A stretch of 64,000 nt of DNA from Actinocorallia herbida. Lineage in GTDB: Bacteria > Actinomycetota > Actinomycetes > Streptosporangiales > Streptosporangiaceae. Below the pieces are notes generated by a model that worked only from the letters and a program-made list of their open reading frames with translations, was not told the origin of the DNA and made no database searches. The translations under genes were made by a program, and so were the position numbers. The stretch is taken from the NCBI RefSeq assembly GCF_003751225.1, contig NZ_RJKE01000001.1, positions 1 through 64,000 on the forward strand. The letters are read 5' to 3'. Below are positions 63,767 through 64,000 of the stretch, piece by piece. Each line of letters begins with the position of its first letter. Within the stretch, counting starts at the first letter, position 1.

Positions 63767-64000
63767 GTGGAAGACGAGTCCAAGGACGCGTTCCGCGAGG
63801 CCATGATCGAGTGCCTGGACGCCTACGAGACGCTGGCCCACATCCTGCGGCGGCACCTGCCGATCGCGATCGAGGTTCCGACCCCCTCCGGGCCGGAGCC
63901 GGTGTGGTCCCTGCGCGAGGCGCTCAACGCCCTCACCCGCACGCGGGAGGAGCTGCTGCCGACCATGGTCGGCCTCTCCGCCCTCTACCGGGAGCTGCTG
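63767..64000 (+). CDS. Paralogous small helical protein, copy C (cut by window end)
   Basis: 78 residues are visible. MEDESKDAFREAMIECLDAY, AHILRRHLPIAIEVPTP and LREALNALTRTREELLPTMV share the acidic start, LPxxI turn and R-T-R-x-x-L helix with copies A and B. The gene continues past position 64000. Confidence 0.7.
   Translation, partial: MEDESKDAFREAMIECLDAYETLAHILRRHLPIAIEVPTPSGPEPVWSLREALNALTRTREELLPTMVGLSALYRELL

Overview
The window is very GC-rich DNA, with GTG/TTG starts, chains of ATGA/GTGA-coupled genes and regulator families typical of actinomycetes (XRE-DUF5753, HTH-TPR, GntR, PF04672 methyltransferases, DivIVA-domain and SpdB-like proteins). It looks like a Streptomyces/Streptosporangiales-type chromosome, or a large element from one, carrying several mobile pieces. 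No genus can be fixed from sequence alone.

Region 1 (1-10,000) is the integrase end of an integrated element. A leftward operon encodes a RecB-like PD-(D/E)XK nuclease, a phiC31 Gp3-like protein and a DEDD exonuclease, with small partners. A divergent control region with 10-bp-phased GGCAG repeats separates an XRE-excisionase fusion from a second XRE regulator. A tyrosine integrase follows, then an attachment core that is the 3' end of a tRNA-Ala or tmRNA gene. Arm-like repeats lie on both sides of that core, so a tandem or unintegrated attP arrangement cannot be excluded. The first ~600 bases appear frameshifted.

Region 2 (10,000-23,630) holds host-like genes (methyltransferases, HTH/GNAT pair, flavin split-barrel protein, HATPase cluster, DivIVA-domain protein). 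It also holds an AICE/plasmid-like cluster without its own integrase or TraB: an initiator with palindromic iterons inside its gene, an RHH protein, a translationally coupled Spd operon and a GntR repressor.

Region 3 (about 23,600-64,000) is a siphovirus prophage or phage genome with the virion genes on the minus strand. Running leftward from 56 kb are large terminase, portal, MuF protein, protease/scaffold, cement and capsid proteins, connectors, major tail protein, frameshifted tail chaperones (slippery CCCTTTC), tape measure, tail tip and spike proteins, then an amidase, a papain-like peptidase and a holin. Inserted cargo includes a PadR regulator, a plus-strand membrane protein in the head operon, a TIGR02391 protein with a membrane partner, ThyX, a degenerate kinase, a PIN-domain protein and an initiator-type tRNA beside the terminase gene. 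No integrase for this phage is in view, and the region runs off the right edge.

The strongest novel signals are regulatory. (i) Three copies of a promoter plus conserved hairpin leader each precede a related small helical protein (62.6-64 kb). (ii) TGTAGCTACA operators form a small regulon around an RHH gene (57.6 and 59.0 kb). (iii) Twin, oppositely oriented promoters with embedded palindromes flank an HTH gene at 26.5-26.9 kb. A degenerate type I-E-like CRISPR mini-array lies at 24.4-24.6 kb.
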